64,000 bases of DNA from Vibrio injensis (GCF_001895205.1 NZ_BDJF01000027.1:1-64000); one strand, 5' to 3'; counted from the first letter of the stretch, positions 45,665 through 57,055 are shown. The notes: generated by a model from the sequence alone, not told the origin. Numbers and translations: made by a program.

Positions 45665-47404
45665 ATGCTGTCAGATAGTGAGATTTGCCGTACAACTCCC
45701 CTACAACATATTGAGCGCATCGCTAAAAAAGCGGGCTTATTGGCTGATGAATTTCACGGCCAAGGCACTTATAAAGCCAAAGTTTCCTTACACTGCTTAC
45801 AACGCCTTAAAAATGTTTCTTCAGGGAAATTGATCTTAGTTACGGCCATTACTCCTACGCCACTTGGCGAAGGTAAAACGGTGAGCACGATAGGCTTAGC
45901 GCAAGGCCTTGCGCACTTAAACCAATCCGTTATCGCTTGTATCCGTCAACCCTCCATGGGACCAGTTTTTGGTGTCAAAGGCGGAGCAGCAGGTGGTGGC
46001 TATTCACAAGTTGCACCGATGGAAGAGCTCAACTTACATCTTACCGGTGATATTCATGCCGTCACTTCGGCGCATAACTTAGCCGCAGCAGCGATTGATG
46101 CCCGCCTATACCACGAAACTCGTCTCGGTTACCAAAATTTCTCCATACAGACAGGGTTACCTGCACTGCGAATCGATCCTCAACGTATTGTTTGGAAACG
46201 AGTGGTCGATCATAACGATCGCGCTCTGCGTTACATCACTGTCGGCCGTAATCCTGAAGGCCAAACAGCGAACGGCATTGAACGAGAAGACGGTTTTGAT
46301 ATTTCCGCCGCTTCTGAATTGATGGCAATTTTAGCTTTGGCAAAAAACTTAGCCGATTTACGTCGCCGACTTGGTCTGATTATTCTCGCTTATGACCTCG
46401 ATGGACAAGCGATCACCACCGAAGATCTCAAGGTCGCAGGGGCCATGGCGGTTTGTATGAAAGACGCGATAATGCCAACGTTAATGCAAACCTTGGAGGG
46501 CGTTCCAACCCTCATTCACGCGGGTCCTTTTGCCAACATTGCCCATGGTAACTCATCGATTATTGCTGATGAGATTGCCAGTAAACTAGCGGATTACACC
46601 GTGACAGAGGCTGGTTTTGGCTCTGATATGGGCTTTGAAAAAGCGTGTAATATTAAAGCCAATGTAGCTAATAGAGCCCCAGATTGTGCCGTTATCGTCG
46701 CAACTTTACGTGGAATTAAAGCCAATTCAGGGCTATTTGATCTGAAACAAATAGACAGTCAGTTACTTTTTCAGCCCGACGACGCGGCACTGACCGCCGG
46801 CTTCACCAACTTACAATGGCATATTGATAATGTGAATCGCTATGGTATTCCAGCCGTGGTGGCCATCAATCGTTTTCCACAAGATAGCGAAGAAGAGCTT
46901 CAGCAACTACTTAGTTTGATTAAACGTCTACCTAATGATGTCAAAGTCGCCGTTTCAGATGCCTTTTCTCAAGGAGGGTATGGCGCACTAGACCTTGCCC
47001 AGCAAGTCATCGCTCAATGCCAAAAAGCCACACATTTTAAACCTCTTTATCAAGCGCAAGATTCACTGCTCAATAAGCTCACTGCGGTTGCGAAAAGTTA
47101 TGGCGCAACGACCATCGAGCTCAGTGCACTGGCTAAGCAACAACTGGCCGAATTAGAAACACTACCTTATCAGCATTTCTCCGTTTGTTTGGCTAAAAAC
47201 CCGATGTCTCTCACCGGAGATCCCGCTATTAAGGGTGTACCTAAAGCCTTTACTCTCACCATTAGAGAGTTAAAACCATGTGCTGGTGCAGAATTCATTT
47301 ATGCCCTATGTGACAACGTGCTTACCATGCCCGGACTTCCAGCAAAACCCAGTTTTATGGCGATTGATCTCGATGATGATGGCAACATCACTGGTTTGAG
47401 TTAA
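45665..47404 (+). CDS. fhs: Formate-tetrahydrofolate ligase
   Basis: The 579-residue protein has the ATP-binding loop [10 protein letters not shown] near residue 61 and the conserved stretch [16 protein letters not shown]. It makes 10-formyl-tetrahydrofolate from formate, ATP and tetrahydrofolate, entering purine and one-carbon metabolism. The frame starts at a clear ATG and is about 20 residues longer than some homologues. It is monocistronic. Confidence 0.96.
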   Translation: MLSDSEICRTTPLQHIERIAKKAGLLADEFHGQGTYKAKVSLHCLQRLKNVSSGKLILVTAITPTPLGEGKTVSTIGLAQGLAHLNQSVIACIRQPSMGPVFGVKGGAAGGGYSQVAPMEELNLHLTGDIHAVTSAHNLAAAAIDARLYHETRLGYQNFSIQTGLPALRIDPQRIVWKRVVDHNDRALRYITVGRNPEGQTANGIEREDGFDISAASELMAILALAKNLADLRRRLGLIILAYDLDGQAITTEDLKVAGAMAVCMKDAIMPTLMQTLEGVPTLIHAGPFANIAHGNSSIIADEIASKLADYTVTEAGFGSDMGFEKACNIKANVANRAPDCAVIVATLRGIKANSGLFDLKQIDSQLLFQPDDAALTAGFTNLQWHIDNVNRYGIPAVVAINRFPQDSEEELQQLLSLIKRLPNDVKVAVSDAFSQGGYGALDLAQQVIAQCQKATHFKPLYQAQDSLLNKLTAVAKSYGATTIELSALAKQQLAELETLPYQHFSVCLAKNPMSLTGDPAIKGVPKAFTLTIRELKPCAGAEFIYALCDNVLTMPGLPAKPSFMAIDLDDDGNITGLS

Positions 47405-47455
47405 CCGCTCTAAATTAACCCATTCTAAGTTAACCATGGTGGTGACTTATTGAAC

Positions 47456-47492
47456 AAAAAAGCCCTAACGGATTTAATGCTAGGGCTTTTTT
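47456..47492. terminator. Bidirectional terminator between fhs and folE
   Basis: A 12-bp stem (47456-47467 with 47481-47492), flanked by A and T runs on the two strands, lies between the convergent genes, 52 bp after fhs. Confidence 0.88.
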
Positions 47493-47537
47493 CTTCATTA
47501 CTTTTTCTTCATTAATAAAGCAAACAAATATTTAGTC

Positions 47538-48191
47538 TTAACGTAATCCGTGCAAAAACTCGGCGCGGGTGGCTGGGTTAGATTTAAAAATCCCCCCTAA
47601 AGCCGTCGTGGTGGTTACGCTTGTCGCATCCATAACACCTCGAGACTTTACACAATAGTGAGTAGCGTCAATCGTTACCGCGACATCGTCCGACTCAAGT
47701 AAGGTCTGCAACGCAACTAGAATCTGTTGCGTTAAACGCTCTTGCACCTGAGGGCGCTGAGCAAAAAAACGTACAATGCGATTAATTTTTGATAAGCCGA
47801 TGATTTTACCACGTGGAATATAAGCCACCGCAGCTTTACCATCGATGGTCACTAAATGATGCTCACAGGTACTGGTCACGGTAATATCTTTAACGCGTAC
47901 CATTTCACTGACTTTCATTTTATTTTCAATGACGGTGATTTTTGGGAAGTTTTTATAATCAAGCCCAGAGAAAATCTCATCAACATACATTTTGGCAATG
48001 CGATGTGGTGTCTCTTGTAGACTGTCATCTGCTAAATCTAAACCCAGAAGAGTTAAGACTTCACGCATATGAAATTCAATTTGCGCTTTTTTCTCTTCAC
48101 GGCTAATTGCATTGGGTTGCATTGGCGTTTCCTGACCGCGGCTCTCTAACGCTGCCTTCACTAACTGGGCGGATTCGCTCAAAATTGACAT
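47538..48191 (-). CDS. folE: GTP cyclohydrolase I
   Basis: The 217-residue enzyme has the zinc ligands C109, H112 (STCEHHLV) and C180 (THYCVKSRG). It starts the pathway to tetrahydrofolate. It is divergent from moeA, whose product uses another pterin-derived cofactor. Confidence 0.97.
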   Translation of the reverse strand: MSILSESAQLVKAALESRGQETPMQPNAISREEKKAQIEFHMREVLTLLGLDLADDSLQETPHRIAKMYVDEIFSGLDYKNFPKITVIENKMKVSEMVRVKDITVTSTCEHHLVTIDGKAAVAYIPRGKIIGLSKINRIVRFFAQRPQVQERLTQQILVALQTLLESDDVAVTIDATHYCVKSRGVMDATSVTTTTALGGIFKSNPATRAEFLHGLR

Positions 48192-48341
48192 TTCCCCTAC
48201 CTCTTCATTACCCCTCTCGAATGGCAGACAAGAATACTCGGATTTTTGAATAATTACATCCCTATTTTATGGACGGACATTATTGTCACGCCCTTTCTGT
48301 GTTAAAGTACCAACAAAAATAACCACCATAGGATCACCAAT

Positions 48342-49577
48342 ATGGGCTGTTGTGATGCGCCGGGCTTAATGCCGATTGAAGATGCGCTGCATTCCATGCT
48401 TTCTCGTATTATCCCAGTGAATCAAACACAGCAACTACCGCTTGCTGAAGCTCTGGGATTTGTCTTAGCCGAAGATATTCTCTCTCCGATCCCTGTACCT
48501 CCTTTTGATAACTCAGCGATGGATGGCTATGCCGTCAGACGCGCTGATATCGTCCATAATCAGCCCTTGCCGGTCGTAGGAAAGTCGTTTGCTGGTCAGC
48601 CATATGCTGGGGAGTGGCCACCGATGACCTGCATTAGAATTATGACTGGCGCACAAATTCCAATCGGTTGCGATGCGGTGATCATGCAAGAGCAAGCGCA
48701 AGTCACTGAGCAAGGTATTCGATTTGCTGTGACCCATGTTCAACCAAATACCAACATTCGTCCGATGGGCGATGATATCGGACACAATGATCTGGTCTTG
48801 CGCAAAGGTGCACGTTTAACCGTTCGTGATATCCCAATGATCGCGACTTTAGGTATTGGTCATGTGAGCGTATTACGTAAACCTAAAGTCGCCTTTTTCT
48901 CTACCGGAGATGAACTAAAACCACTCGGTGAGGCGCTCTCTGAAGGGCAGATTTACGATAGCAATCGCTATGGTATCAAACCGTTGCTTGAAAATTTTGG
49001 CTGTGAGGCTATCGATCTGGGGATCATCCCTGATTGCCCAGAGACATTAAAAGCGACTTTTCATCAAGCGCAACAGCTTGCTGATGTCGTCGTCACATCT
49101 GGTGGCGTCAGTGTCGGCGAAGCTGATTACACCAAAGATATTCTTGCCGAACTTGGCGAAATTGGTTTTTGGAAGCTCGCGATAAAACTAGGTAAACCTT
49201 TTGCTTTTGGTCGATTGGAAAACGCTTGGTTTTGTGGTTTACCGGGAAACCCTGTATCGGCGATGCTGACCTTGTATGTTCTGGTGCAGCCTATGCTGGC
49301 CAAACTGGCAGGACACAGCGAATGGCAAGCGCCTCAGTCTATTCCTGCTCGAACTAAAAGTCCCTTCAAAAAATCGCCAGGTCGCACCGATTATCAGCGT
49401 GGTATTTATCACCTTGAAAATGGGCAGTTTGTCGTAGAGAGCACTGGTAATCAGAGTTCTGGCGCTTTTCGTTCAATGAGCCTTGCCAATTGTTTTGTGG
49501 TATTAGAGCAGGATCGCGGGCGAGTAGAAGCTGGTGAAATCGTGAATATTCAGTTGTTTAATGCCTGTTTATCTTAA
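48342..49577 (+). CDS. moeA: Molybdopterin molybdenumtransferase MoeA
   Basis: The 411-residue protein has the MoeA domains: the N-terminal arm (PFDNSAMDGYAVR), the central domain with TGDEL and VVTSGGVSVGEADY, and the C-terminal β domain. It inserts molybdate into adenylated molybdopterin. It lies eight bp before moeB, in one operon. Confidence 0.96.
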   Translation: MGCCDAPGLMPIEDALHSMLSRIIPVNQTQQLPLAEALGFVLAEDILSPIPVPPFDNSAMDGYAVRRADIVHNQPLPVVGKSFAGQPYAGEWPPMTCIRIMTGAQIPIGCDAVIMQEQAQVTEQGIRFAVTHVQPNTNIRPMGDDIGHNDLVLRKGARLTVRDIPMIATLGIGHVSVLRKPKVAFFSTGDELKPLGEALSEGQIYDSNRYGIKPLLENFGCEAIDLGIIPDCPETLKATFHQAQQLADVVVTSGGVSVGEADYTKDILAELGEIGFWKLAIKLGKPFAFGRLENAWFCGLPGNPVSAMLTLYVLVQPMLAKLAGHSEWQAPQSIPARTKSPFKKSPGRTDYQRGIYHLENGQFVVESTGNQSSGAFRSMSLANCFVVLEQDRGRVEAGEIVNIQLFNACLS

Positions 49578-49585
49578 GGAACACC

Positions 49586-50338
49586 ATGGATATTTTATCT
49601 GACCAAGAGATGCTGCGTTATAATCGGCAAATCATCCTTAACCAGTTTGATTTTGAAGGACAAGAGGCGCTTAAACAAAGCTCTGTATTAATTTTAGGTG
49701 CTGGTGGTTTAGGATGCGCGTCCAGTCAATATCTTGCAACAGCAGGTGTCGGTACAATAACCTTAATTGATGATGACTGCGTTGAACTATCGAATTTACA
49801 GCGCCAAGTGTTACATAGTGATACCGATGTCGGGCGTAAAAAAGTCGATTCGGCTGCAGAATCATTGCGCCAACTCAATCCTTATCTAACCGTCAATACG
49901 GTGGATCAACGTTTGACTGACGCGCCGTTAAAACGCTTAATCGAACAACATACTGTAGTGGTCGATGCTTCGGATAATGTCGAGGCGCGTAATCAATTGA
50001 ATCGACTCTGCTTTGCAACGAAAACGCCGTTAATATCTGGCGCGGCGATTCGTATGGAAGGCCAAGTCTGTGTATTTCGATATCAGCATCCTGATGAACC
50101 TTGCTACCAATGCTTGAGCGCTCTTTTTGGCCACCACGTACTCACTTGCGTTGAAGCGGGAGTAATGGCACCTGTCGTCGGTATTATTGGCGCGGTCCAA
50201 GCCATGGAAACAATCAAAATCATCGCCGATTATGGACACACCAAACTGGGTAAGCTTTTAATCTTGGATGCCTTATCAATGACCTGGCGTGAGATGACTT
50301 TACCTAAACAGGCCAGTTGCCCAATTTGCCACACCTGA
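49586..50338 (+). CDS. moeB: Molybdopterin-synthase adenylyltransferase MoeB
   Basis: The 250-residue protein is an E1-like enzyme with the nucleotide loop GAGGLG (near residue 38) and zinc cysteines in CYQC and CPIC. It adenylates the C-terminus of MoaD for sulfur transfer in molybdopterin synthesis. Follows moeA by eight bp. Confidence 0.96.
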   Translation: MDILSDQEMLRYNRQIILNQFDFEGQEALKQSSVLILGAGGLGCASSQYLATAGVGTITLIDDDCVELSNLQRQVLHSDTDVGRKKVDSAAESLRQLNPYLTVNTVDQRLTDAPLKRLIEQHTVVVDASDNVEARNQLNRLCFATKTPLISGAAIRMEGQVCVFRYQHPDEPCYQCLSALFGHHVLTCVEAGVMAPVVGIIGAVQAMETIKIIADYGHTKLGKLLILDALSMTWREMTLPKQASCPICHT

Positions 50339-50417
50339 AGGATAACGACGTGAAAAACGCGGTATTTTTATTGCGCCGCATGATCACTACTCCCTCTTAT
50401 TATAAGGAATAAGCCGC

Positions 50418-51248
50418 ATGTCCCCACTGATTACTCCAACTTGGCTCTATGAACATTTAAGCTTACCTCAGTTAGTCATTTTGGATTGCAGCATTGAATT
50501 TCAGATTCCGAGCGAAGGTGAAAAAGATTGGCAAAACAAAATCCCCGGCTCACGTCGATTTGATTACGACCATGAGTTTTGTGACATTGATAGTGCGTTG
50601 CCACACATGATGCCTGCCCAAGCGCGTTTTAACCATCTCGCACAACAATTGGGCATCAACCAAGATTCAGTGATTGTCGTCTACGACAACAGTGGGACGT
50701 TTGCTTCTCCTCGCGCCTGGTGGATGTTCCGTGCTTTCGATCATCAGCAAGTCTATGTTCTCAATGGTGGATTACCAGCATGGAAAAAGGCAGGCTATCC
50801 TTTGACTCAAGCGTACTTAACGACCGTACAGAATGGTGATTTTACTGGTGAGCTTGATCCACGTTACTTTGTTGATGCTAACTACGTATTGAGCAAACTC
50901 AACGATCCGGCCAGCCTTACCATCGATGCACGCTCAGCAGAACGTTTTCTGGCTCAGATTCCTGAACCTCGCCCAGGCATACGAAGTGGTCATATCCCGC
51001 GTTCATGCAATCTGCCCTTTACTCACTTGGTGAATGGTGGCGAGCTAAAACCAATCGACGAATTAAGTTCTATTCTCGCCGATAACCTCTCGGCTGCTGA
51101 TGAGCATCTGTTTAGCTGCGGATCAGGCGTGACGGCGTGTATTGTTCTTCTCGCCGCTTATCTTTGTGGTTATCAAAACCTCGCCATTTACGACGGTTCA
51201 TGGACAGAGTGGGGACAACGCGATGAGCTACCTATCGAGCCATCCTGA
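50418..51248 (+). CDS. sseA: 3-Mercaptopyruvate/thiosulfate sulfurtransferase
   Basis: The 276-residue protein has two rhodanese domains, with the active-site loop CGSGVTA (C234) in the second, as in SseA. It transfers sulfur from mercaptopyruvate to an acceptor. Its place 79 bp after moeB suggests a link with sulfur supply for molybdopterin, though this is inferred from position. Confidence 0.92.
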   Translation: MSPLITPTWLYEHLSLPQLVILDCSIEFQIPSEGEKDWQNKIPGSRRFDYDHEFCDIDSALPHMMPAQARFNHLAQQLGINQDSVIVVYDNSGTFASPRAWWMFRAFDHQQVYVLNGGLPAWKKAGYPLTQAYLTTVQNGDFTGELDPRYFVDANYVLSKLNDPASLTIDARSAERFLAQIPEPRPGIRSGHIPRSCNLPFTHLVNGGELKPIDELSSILADNLSAADEHLFSCGSGVTACIVLLAAYLCGYQNLAIYDGSWTEWGQRDELPIEPS

Positions 51249-51288
51249 TCGCGTCATAGCCATTGACGGATGGCACTGCGTTAATCAT

Positions 51289-52278
51289 CTACTGTACGTT
51301 GCGCATCTGTTCATCGAGGTTTAATACCGTCAGAGCATTACTGACGCTAGTGGCAATAACATCTATCGCTCCGGTGCGTAATGCTCCCAGCAGCGCCAGC
51401 GGCTTACTGTTTTCGGCCGCAATGGCAATCACTTCAGATATGGGCCGAAACTCGTCAATCCCCAATCCAATTACCCGATCACTCATCACGGTATTGGCGA
51501 TTTGCCCATAGATATTAAAGAAATCGTAACCAGCAAAATCACCAACAACACCTTGCTGTAAGCGAGACTGAACGACTTCGTCAGGTGTAAACCAACCGAG
51601 GTCAACCATATAACTGTTTTCACTCATATCGCCAATCCCGACTAAGGCAATATCGGCTTTACGAGCTAAATCTAAGGTTTGCTTAACCGTTGCATTTTGC
51701 ATAAAAGCCAATTTTTGCGCGCGATTTTCCGCATAAGCCGGAGCGTATAGCGTTTCCGATGTGCCGCCGTATTTTTTCGCCATTTGGCGACAAATATGAT
51801 CGGCATTAAACATCCCCCCACGAGGATGAATACCACCAATACTGCATACAAACTTACAATCTCGTGGCGTAATGACGCCGATATGATGGGCAACTGCCGA
51901 GACATTTCGACCTTGTCCAATAGTCACAACCATGCCATTTTTTAACGTGCCGGATAGATAATTTGAAACTAAGCCCGCAACTTGTTGCCTTTGTTGCTCT
52001 TCATTCGGTTGATCCAAGGCTACTAGAGCACGTTTTATACCAAAACGTTCAATCAATCGCTGCTCAATTTTCGCACTAAAAACAGGGTGGTATTTAACGG
52101 TGATTTCGACAATACCTTCATCACGCGCCTGCTTGAGCATACGTCCAACTTTCGCTCGTGAGATAGCAAATTTTTTAGATATCTCTTCTTGGGTCGCTCC
52201 ATCTTGATAATAAGCGACAGAAACTTCCGTGAGTAAGTCGGTACTTTCGACAGATATATCTTGATGCAAAGTCGTCAT
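51289..52278 (-). CDS. SorC-family sugar-binding transcriptional regulator
   Basis: The 329-residue protein has an N-terminal helix-turn-helix (DGATQEEISKKFAISRAKVGRMLKQA) and a sugar-phosphate-binding domain of the SorC/DeoR type. The frame is open to 52362; ATG at 52278 with AGAG about eight bases upstream is the likely start. It is divergent from tal-tkt, and three candidate operators lie between them, so it probably responds to a sugar phosphate and controls these pentose phosphate genes. Confidence 0.9.
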   Translation of the reverse strand: MTTLHQDISVESTDLLTEVSVAYYQDGATQEEISKKFAISRAKVGRMLKQARDEGIVEITVKYHPVFSAKIEQRLIERFGIKRALVALDQPNEEQQRQQVAGLVSNYLSGTLKNGMVVTIGQGRNVSAVAHHIGVITPRDCKFVCSIGGIHPRGGMFNADHICRQMAKKYGGTSETLYAPAYAENRAQKLAFMQNATVKQTLDLARKADIALVGIGDMSENSYMVDLGWFTPDEVVQSRLQQGVVGDFAGYDFFNIYGQIANTVMSDRVIGLGIDEFRPISEVIAIAAENSKPLALLGALRTGAIDVIATSVSNALTVLNLDEQMRNVQ

Positions 52279-52408
52279 GATGATCTCTTTATTCTGCAAA
52301 CCCATTGAAATTGAGAGCCGCAGCGAATAGGTGGATAACAAAAAACATGAGCACGCTGACAATTAACGCTTCAAACAGTAAGGAGCAGGCGCGCAAAAAA
52401 ACGAACAT

Positions 52409-52422
52409 TGAGCATATGCTCA
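52409..52422. promoter_or_regulatory. Candidate operator 1 (perfect palindrome)
   Basis: TGAGCATATGCTCA is a perfect 14-bp palindrome between the SorC-type regulator and tal. It shares the core GARCAWATGYTC with two further sites in the same gap. Confidence 0.5.
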
Positions 52423-52456
52423 TCGTGCTAGGATAAGTGAAGTCCGCCTTCATTTG

Positions 52457-52468
52457 CAACATTTGTTC
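52457..52468 (-). promoter_or_regulatory. Candidate operator 2
   Basis: On the minus strand GAACAAATGTTG matches the GARCAWATGYTC core at 11 of 12 positions. Confidence 0.4.
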
Positions 52469-52668
52469 ATGACAATGACATTTTCTCAGCATAACAAGTT
52501 TCTCTCAATCAACCCTTGTCGTGACTAGCTTAGATTAGGCAAACGTTTCTTTTTCTACCTGCGAAATAAATAACATAAAATTGTTGATTCACATCACCAT
52601 AAGCCACTAACTATGATTGACTTTCTAACTGGATAAGATAAAGATGGTCACATCATTTACTCAACGAA

Positions 52669-52682
52669 CGAGCAAATGTTCA
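52669..52682. promoter_or_regulatory. Candidate operator 3, near tal
   Basis: CGAGCAAATGTTCA matches operator 1 at 11 of 14 positions and the core fully. It lies about 85 bp before the tal start, where it could control the tal promoter. Confidence 0.45.
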
Positions 52683-52765
52683 AAGCATAAGTTCGGTCGC
52701 TGATCATAATTGCGTTAGCTTTTCTGCCATACATTGGCTTGGCCAAAAGAAATAGGATGAACGAT

Positions 52766-53716
52766 ATGAGCAACAAATTAGAGCAACTTCGTAAACTGAC
52801 TACTGTGGTTGCGGATACTGGTGAAATCGATGCCATTAAAAAATACCAACCTGAAGACGCTACCACCAACCCTTCGCTGATCCTAAAAGCTGCCCAAATC
52901 GCAGAATACGCGCCGCTGATTGATGCTGCTATCGAATACGCAAAATCACAAAGTTCAGATAAAGCACAACAAATCCAAGATACCTGCGATATGTTAGCCG
53001 TGAATATTGGTAAAGAGATCCTAAAAACGATTCCTGGACGTATCTCAACTGAAGTCGATGCTCGCCTCTCTTACGACACCGAAGGCAGTGTCGCCAAAGC
53101 ACGTCAACTGATCAAAATGTATAACGATGCTGGGATCAGTAACGATCGCATCCTGATCAAACTCGCTTCTACATGGGAAGGTATCCGCGCAGCGGAAATT
53201 CTTGAGAAAGAAGGCATCAACTGTAACCTCACGCTGTTGTTCTCTTTCGCGCAAGCTCGTGCATGTGCTGAAGCTGGTGTCTTCCTCATCTCACCATTTG
53301 TTGGTCGAATCATGGACTGGTATAAGGCAAAAGAAGGTCGTGATTTTGCACCGCAAGAAGATCCAGGCGTCGTATCAGTAACAACCATCTACAACTATTA
53401 CAAAGAGCACGGCTACAACACCGTCGTGATGGGTGCAAGCTTCCGTAATATTGGTGAAATTTTAGAGCTTGCTGGTTGCGACCGTTTAACCATTGCACCG
53501 TCACTACTGGCTGAGCTTGAAGCAGCAGAAGGCGAAGTCGTTGAAAAATTAGTCGATTCAAAAGGCACCAAAGCTCGCCCTGCACCAATGACTCACGCAG
53601 AATTCCTCTGGGAACATAACCAAGACCCAATGGCAGTTGAAAAACTGGCTGAAGGTATCCGTAACTTCGCCGTTGACCAAGGTAAACTGGAAGTCATGAT
53701 TGCAGCGAAACTGTAA
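52766..53716 (+). CDS. tal: Transaldolase B
   Basis: The 316-residue enzyme has the Schiff-base lysine K132 in [11 protein letters not shown], at the same number as in E. coli TalB. It starts [15 protein letters not shown] with AGGA eight bases upstream; the frame open from 52739 is ignored. It interconverts sedoheptulose-7-phosphate and glyceraldehyde-3-phosphate with erythrose-4-phosphate and fructose-6-phosphate. It is followed by tkt in the same transcript. Confidence 0.96.
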   Translation: MSNKLEQLRKLTTVVADTGEIDAIKKYQPEDATTNPSLILKAAQIAEYAPLIDAAIEYAKSQSSDKAQQIQDTCDMLAVNIGKEILKTIPGRISTEVDARLSYDTEGSVAKARQLIKMYNDAGISNDRILIKLASTWEGIRAAEILEKEGINCNLTLLFSFAQARACAEAGVFLISPFVGRIMDWYKAKEGRDFAPQEDPGVVSVTTIYNYYKEHGYNTVVMGASFRNIGEILELAGCDRLTIAPSLLAELEAAEGEVVEKLVDSKGTKARPAPMTHAEFLWEHNQDPMAVEKLAEGIRNFAVDQGKLEVMIAAKL

Positions 53717-53737
53717 TTCGCTCAGGAATTAAAATTT

Positions 53738-53762
53738 GGGGAACGATTGACGTTCCCCTTTC
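53738..53762 (+). terminator. Hairpin between tal and tkt
   Basis: An eight-bp stem (53738-53745 with 53751-53758), a five-base loop and a short T run lie in the 78-bp gap. It may terminate a fraction of transcripts or stabilise the tal message. Confidence 0.55.
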
Positions 53763-53794
53763 ATTTCTAAATCTACTATTTGTCGGTAATTATT

Positions 53795-55786
53795 ATGGAA
53801 CGTAAACAACTCGCTAACGCAATTCGTGCATTAAGCATGGATGGAGTTCAACAAGCAAATTCTGGTCACCCGGGTGCACCAATGGGTATGGCGGATATCG
53901 CTGAAGTACTTTGGCGCTCACACCTAAATCACAACCCACAAAATCCACAATGGGCTGACCGCGACCGCTTCGTGCTGTCTAACGGCCATGGCTCAATGCT
54001 GATTTACTCACTGTTGCATCTAACTGGTTATGAATTGTCGATTGACGACTTGAAAAATTTCCGTCAACTGCATTCCAAAACTCCAGGCCATCCAGAATAC
54101 GGCTATGCACCCGGTATTGAGACCACTACCGGTCCACTAGGCCAAGGTATCACCAATGCGGTAGGCATGGCGATGGCAGAAAAAGCACTGGCGGCTCAAT
54201 TTAACAAGCCAGGACATGACATCGTTGACCACTTTACTTATGTGTTTATGGGCGACGGCTGTTTGATGGAAGGTATCTCCCATGAAGCGTGTTCGCTGGC
54301 GGGCACTCTAGGCCTTGGTAAACTGATTGCCTTTTGGGATGACAACGGTATTTCGATTGACGGCCATGTTGAAGGCTGGTTCTCAGACGATACACCAAAA
54401 CGCTTTGAAGCGTACGGCTGGCATGTGATCCCAGCGGTTGACGGCCACGATGCAGACGCGATTAACGCGGCGATTGAAGCGGCCAAAGCTGACCCACGTC
54501 CAACACTCATCTGTACTAAAACCATCATTGGTTTTGGTTCACCAAACAAATCTGGCTCTCATGATTGCCACGGCGCACCACTAGGCCACGATGAAATCAA
54601 AGCGGCGCGTGAATTCTTGGGTTGGCAATATGGCCCATTTGAAATCCCAGCTGATATTTACGCTCAGTGGGATGCAAAAGAAGCGGGCCAAGCTAAAGAA
54701 GCGGCTTGGGATGAGAAATTTGCGGCTTATGCTGCCCAGTACCCAGCAGAAGCAGCTGAGTTCAAACGCCGCGTTAATGGCGATCTTCCTCGCGAGTGGG
54801 AAGAGAAAGCCAATGCGATCATTGCTGAGTTACAAGCGAACCCGGCCAACATTGCGTCACGTAAAGCGTCGCAAAATGCCCTTGAAGCGTTCGGTAAATT
54901 ATTACCAGAATTTATGGGCGGCTCTGCAGACCTAGCGCCGTCAAACCTGACTATGTGGTCTGGCTCAAAATCACTCACCGCTGAAGATTTCTCTGGTAAC
55001 TACATTCATTACGGTGTGCGTGAATTTGGTATGACCGCCATTATGAACGGTATCGCATTGCACGGTGGCTTTGTCCCTTACGGCGCGACCTTCTTAATGT
55101 TTATGGAATACGCGCGTAACGCCCTGCGTATGGCGGCGCTGATGAAAGTACAAAACATTCAGGTTTACACTCATGACTCGATTGGTTTGGGTGAAGATGG
55201 TCCGACTCACCAACCGGTTGAGCAAATCGCTTCACTGCGTTTAACTCCGAATATGAGCACATGGCGTCCCTGTGACCAAGTGGAATCTGCAGTAGCCTGG
55301 AAACTGGCGATTGAACGTAAAGATGCACCATCGGCACTGATCTTCTCACGTCAAAACCTCGCTCAGCAGCCTCGCACCGCAGCGCAAGTGGCTGATATTG
55401 CTAAAGGTGGTTATATCCTTAAAGATTGCACTGGTAAACCTGAGCTCATCTTGATTGCAACGGGTTCTGAAGTGGAGCTAGCGGTGAATGCGGCGGCTGA
55501 ACTGGAAGCACAAGGTAAGCAAGTCCGCGTGGTTTCAATGCCATCAACCGATACCTTTGATAAGCAAGATGCGGCTTACCGTGAAGCGGTATTACCTGCC
55601 GACGTCACTAAGCGTATTGCCATTGAAGCTGGTATTGCGGATTTCTGGTACAAGTACGTTGGTTTTGGCGGCAAGATCATCGGTATGACGACCTTTGGTG
55701 AATCGGCACCAGCGGATCAGTTGTTCAAGATGTTTGGTTTTACGACTGAAAATGTGGTGAAAACGGCTAAAGAACTATTGGCTTAA
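53795..55786 (+). CDS. tkt: Transketolase
   Basis: The 663-residue enzyme has the thiamine diphosphate motif [13 protein letters not shown] and the transketolase signature ([15 protein letters not shown]). It starts [16 protein letters not shown] at 53795. It transfers two-carbon units in the pentose phosphate pathway, working with the transaldolase encoded before it. Confidence 0.96.
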   Translation: MERKQLANAIRALSMDGVQQANSGHPGAPMGMADIAEVLWRSHLNHNPQNPQWADRDRFVLSNGHGSMLIYSLLHLTGYELSIDDLKNFRQLHSKTPGHPEYGYAPGIETTTGPLGQGITNAVGMAMAEKALAAQFNKPGHDIVDHFTYVFMGDGCLMEGISHEACSLAGTLGLGKLIAFWDDNGISIDGHVEGWFSDDTPKRFEAYGWHVIPAVDGHDADAINAAIEAAKADPRPTLICTKTIIGFGSPNKSGSHDCHGAPLGHDEIKAAREFLGWQYGPFEIPADIYAQWDAKEAGQAKEAAWDEKFAAYAAQYPAEAAEFKRRVNGDLPREWEEKANAIIAELQANPANIASRKASQNALEAFGKLLPEFMGGSADLAPSNLTMWSGSKSLTAEDFSGNYIHYGVREFGMTAIMNGIALHGGFVPYGATFLMFMEYARNALRMAALMKVQNIQVYTHDSIGLGEDGPTHQPVEQIASLRLTPNMSTWRPCDQVESAVAWKLAIERKDAPSALIFSRQNLAQQPRTAAQVADIAKGGYILKDCTGKPELILIATGSEVELAVNAAAELEAQGKQVRVVSMPSTDTFDKQDAAYREAVLPADVTKRIAIEAGIADFWYKYVGFGGKIIGMTTFGESAPADQLFKMFGFTTENVVKTAKELLA

Positions 55787-55809
55787 TCGTTAACCGAAAG
55801 CTGATAAAC

Positions 55810-55833
55810 AAAATCCCGCCCTGGCGGGATTTT
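55810..55833. terminator. Bidirectional terminator between tkt and the apyrase gene
   Basis: A 10-bp stem (55810-55819 with 55824-55833) with loop CCTG and flanking A/T runs lies between the convergent genes. Confidence 0.85.
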
Positions 55834-55849
55834 GTTATTTAAAGATGAA

Positions 55850-57052
55850 TTATAAACAGCCCGTTTTATTCCATCGACATACTGGAGGCTCAGCATTGGC
55901 TAAACAATCATTACTGCGACAGATCGCCGCTCCGAGTGGCCAATCAGCGTCTTTCTTTACTGGTGCATCATTGGGTACGCCTAATGCTTGCAGGTATTTG
56001 GGTAGATAAGCGACACGAAAACACGACGTTTCTGCTTTATGGCAAGCACCGTTATTGATACAACACTGCTGCTCATCATTCGTTTGACGATGCTTAAACG
56101 CGCCCGTTAAATACCATTCGGTTTGCCCACCTTGTTCGGTTGGGATTTTTCGATATTGCGCTTGTTGCTGATACTGATAGTTATAAGGATCTAAAATACC
56201 ACCTGACTGGGTCAATTTCAGCGTCTCTTGACACGCTGATAACTGCCAGTTTTTTTGACGACTGCCTATACCATGTTGGCAACTTTCAGCAACCCCCAGT
56301 ACTTTCGCCGCCTCATCTTGCCCCAAGCCTAAAAATGAGTAGCTGTATATGGGTAACTCTTGATTTCCAACGTTGACACGACGTAATGCATCATTAGGTT
56401 CGCAATCGGGGCATGGGAAAGTAATCTGGCTGGAAGCTCCGCCCATTTCTACAATACCAAATTGCGTATTTTGCACTTCATCATGTACCGCTAACCAAGC
56501 GTATAATCCCTCTTCATAGCCAGAAAGAGTTTTTGTTACCACTTCAACCGAATCTGGTAATTGCTGGCGTAACGCTTGATTCAACGTTTGCCACATTTGT
56601 TGACTTTGTTGTGGATTATTTTGCTCAGCAATACGCATACCTGCCGTGGCATACACCATCACCGACTGCAGTTCACAGGCTGTTTGCCAGTTAAAGGCTT
56701 GCCATGCTGGTTTACCCTTCTTATTGCGCGGTCCTTCTGTCTTTATCTGTTGTAATGTATCAGCCAACTGAGTGACCACTAATGGAATATCCTGCGCTGT
56801 TTTCCCTCTATTCTGGCGAATAGGATCAGCTAAAGCTTCCATCTTAGGACCTTGATGAACCTTCCATTGGTCTGAACGCTGTTCATAGACATACATTCGC
56901 GTACCGCTACTGCCCGCATCATAAATAATATGACATGGGTTCTTTTCATGCGCGAAGACGCTCGTTGCTGACAACAACGAAATAAGTAAACTGCTGCCGA
57001 CTATCATGCGCTTAGACAGTAACGTCATACTTGGTTTTCTACTTTGATACAT
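55850..57052 (-). CDS. Secreted GDA1/CD39-family apyrase (nucleoside triphosphate diphosphohydrolase)
   Basis: The 400-residue protein has a signal peptide (ending about residue 34, SVFA) and apyrase conserved regions in order: ACR1 DAGSSGTR (45-52), ACR2 YATAGMR (134-140), ACR3 SGYEEGLYAW (177-186, with the catalytic Glu at 180 or 181) and ACR4 EMGGASSQI (202-210). A region like ACR5 follows (YSFLGLGQDEA). It removes phosphates from extracellular or periplasmic nucleotides. The family is mostly eukaryotic, with bacterial members such as Legionella NTPDases. The C-terminal part is rich in Cys, consistent with disulfides outside the cytoplasm. The start is three bases after the chemoreceptor stop, so they share a transcript; the first ATG at 57052 or a later one at 57028 are both possible. 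Confidence 0.9.
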   Translation of the reverse strand: MYQSRKPSMTLLSKRMIVGSSLLISLLSATSVFAHEKNPCHIIYDAGSSGTRMYVYEQRSDQWKVHQGPKMEALADPIRQNRGKTAQDIPLVVTQLADTLQQIKTEGPRNKKGKPAWQAFNWQTACELQSVMVYATAGMRIAEQNNPQQSQQMWQTLNQALRQQLPDSVEVVTKTLSGYEEGLYAWLAVHDEVQNTQFGIVEMGGASSQITFPCPDCEPNDALRRVNVGNQELPIYSYSFLGLGQDEAAKVLGVAESCQHGIGSRQKNWQLSACQETLKLTQSGGILDPYNYQYQQQAQYRKIPTEQGGQTEWYLTGAFKHRQTNDEQQCCINNGACHKAETSCFRVAYLPKYLQALGVPNDAPVKKDADWPLGAAICRSNDCLANAEPPVCRWNKTGCL

Positions 57053-57055
57053 GGT

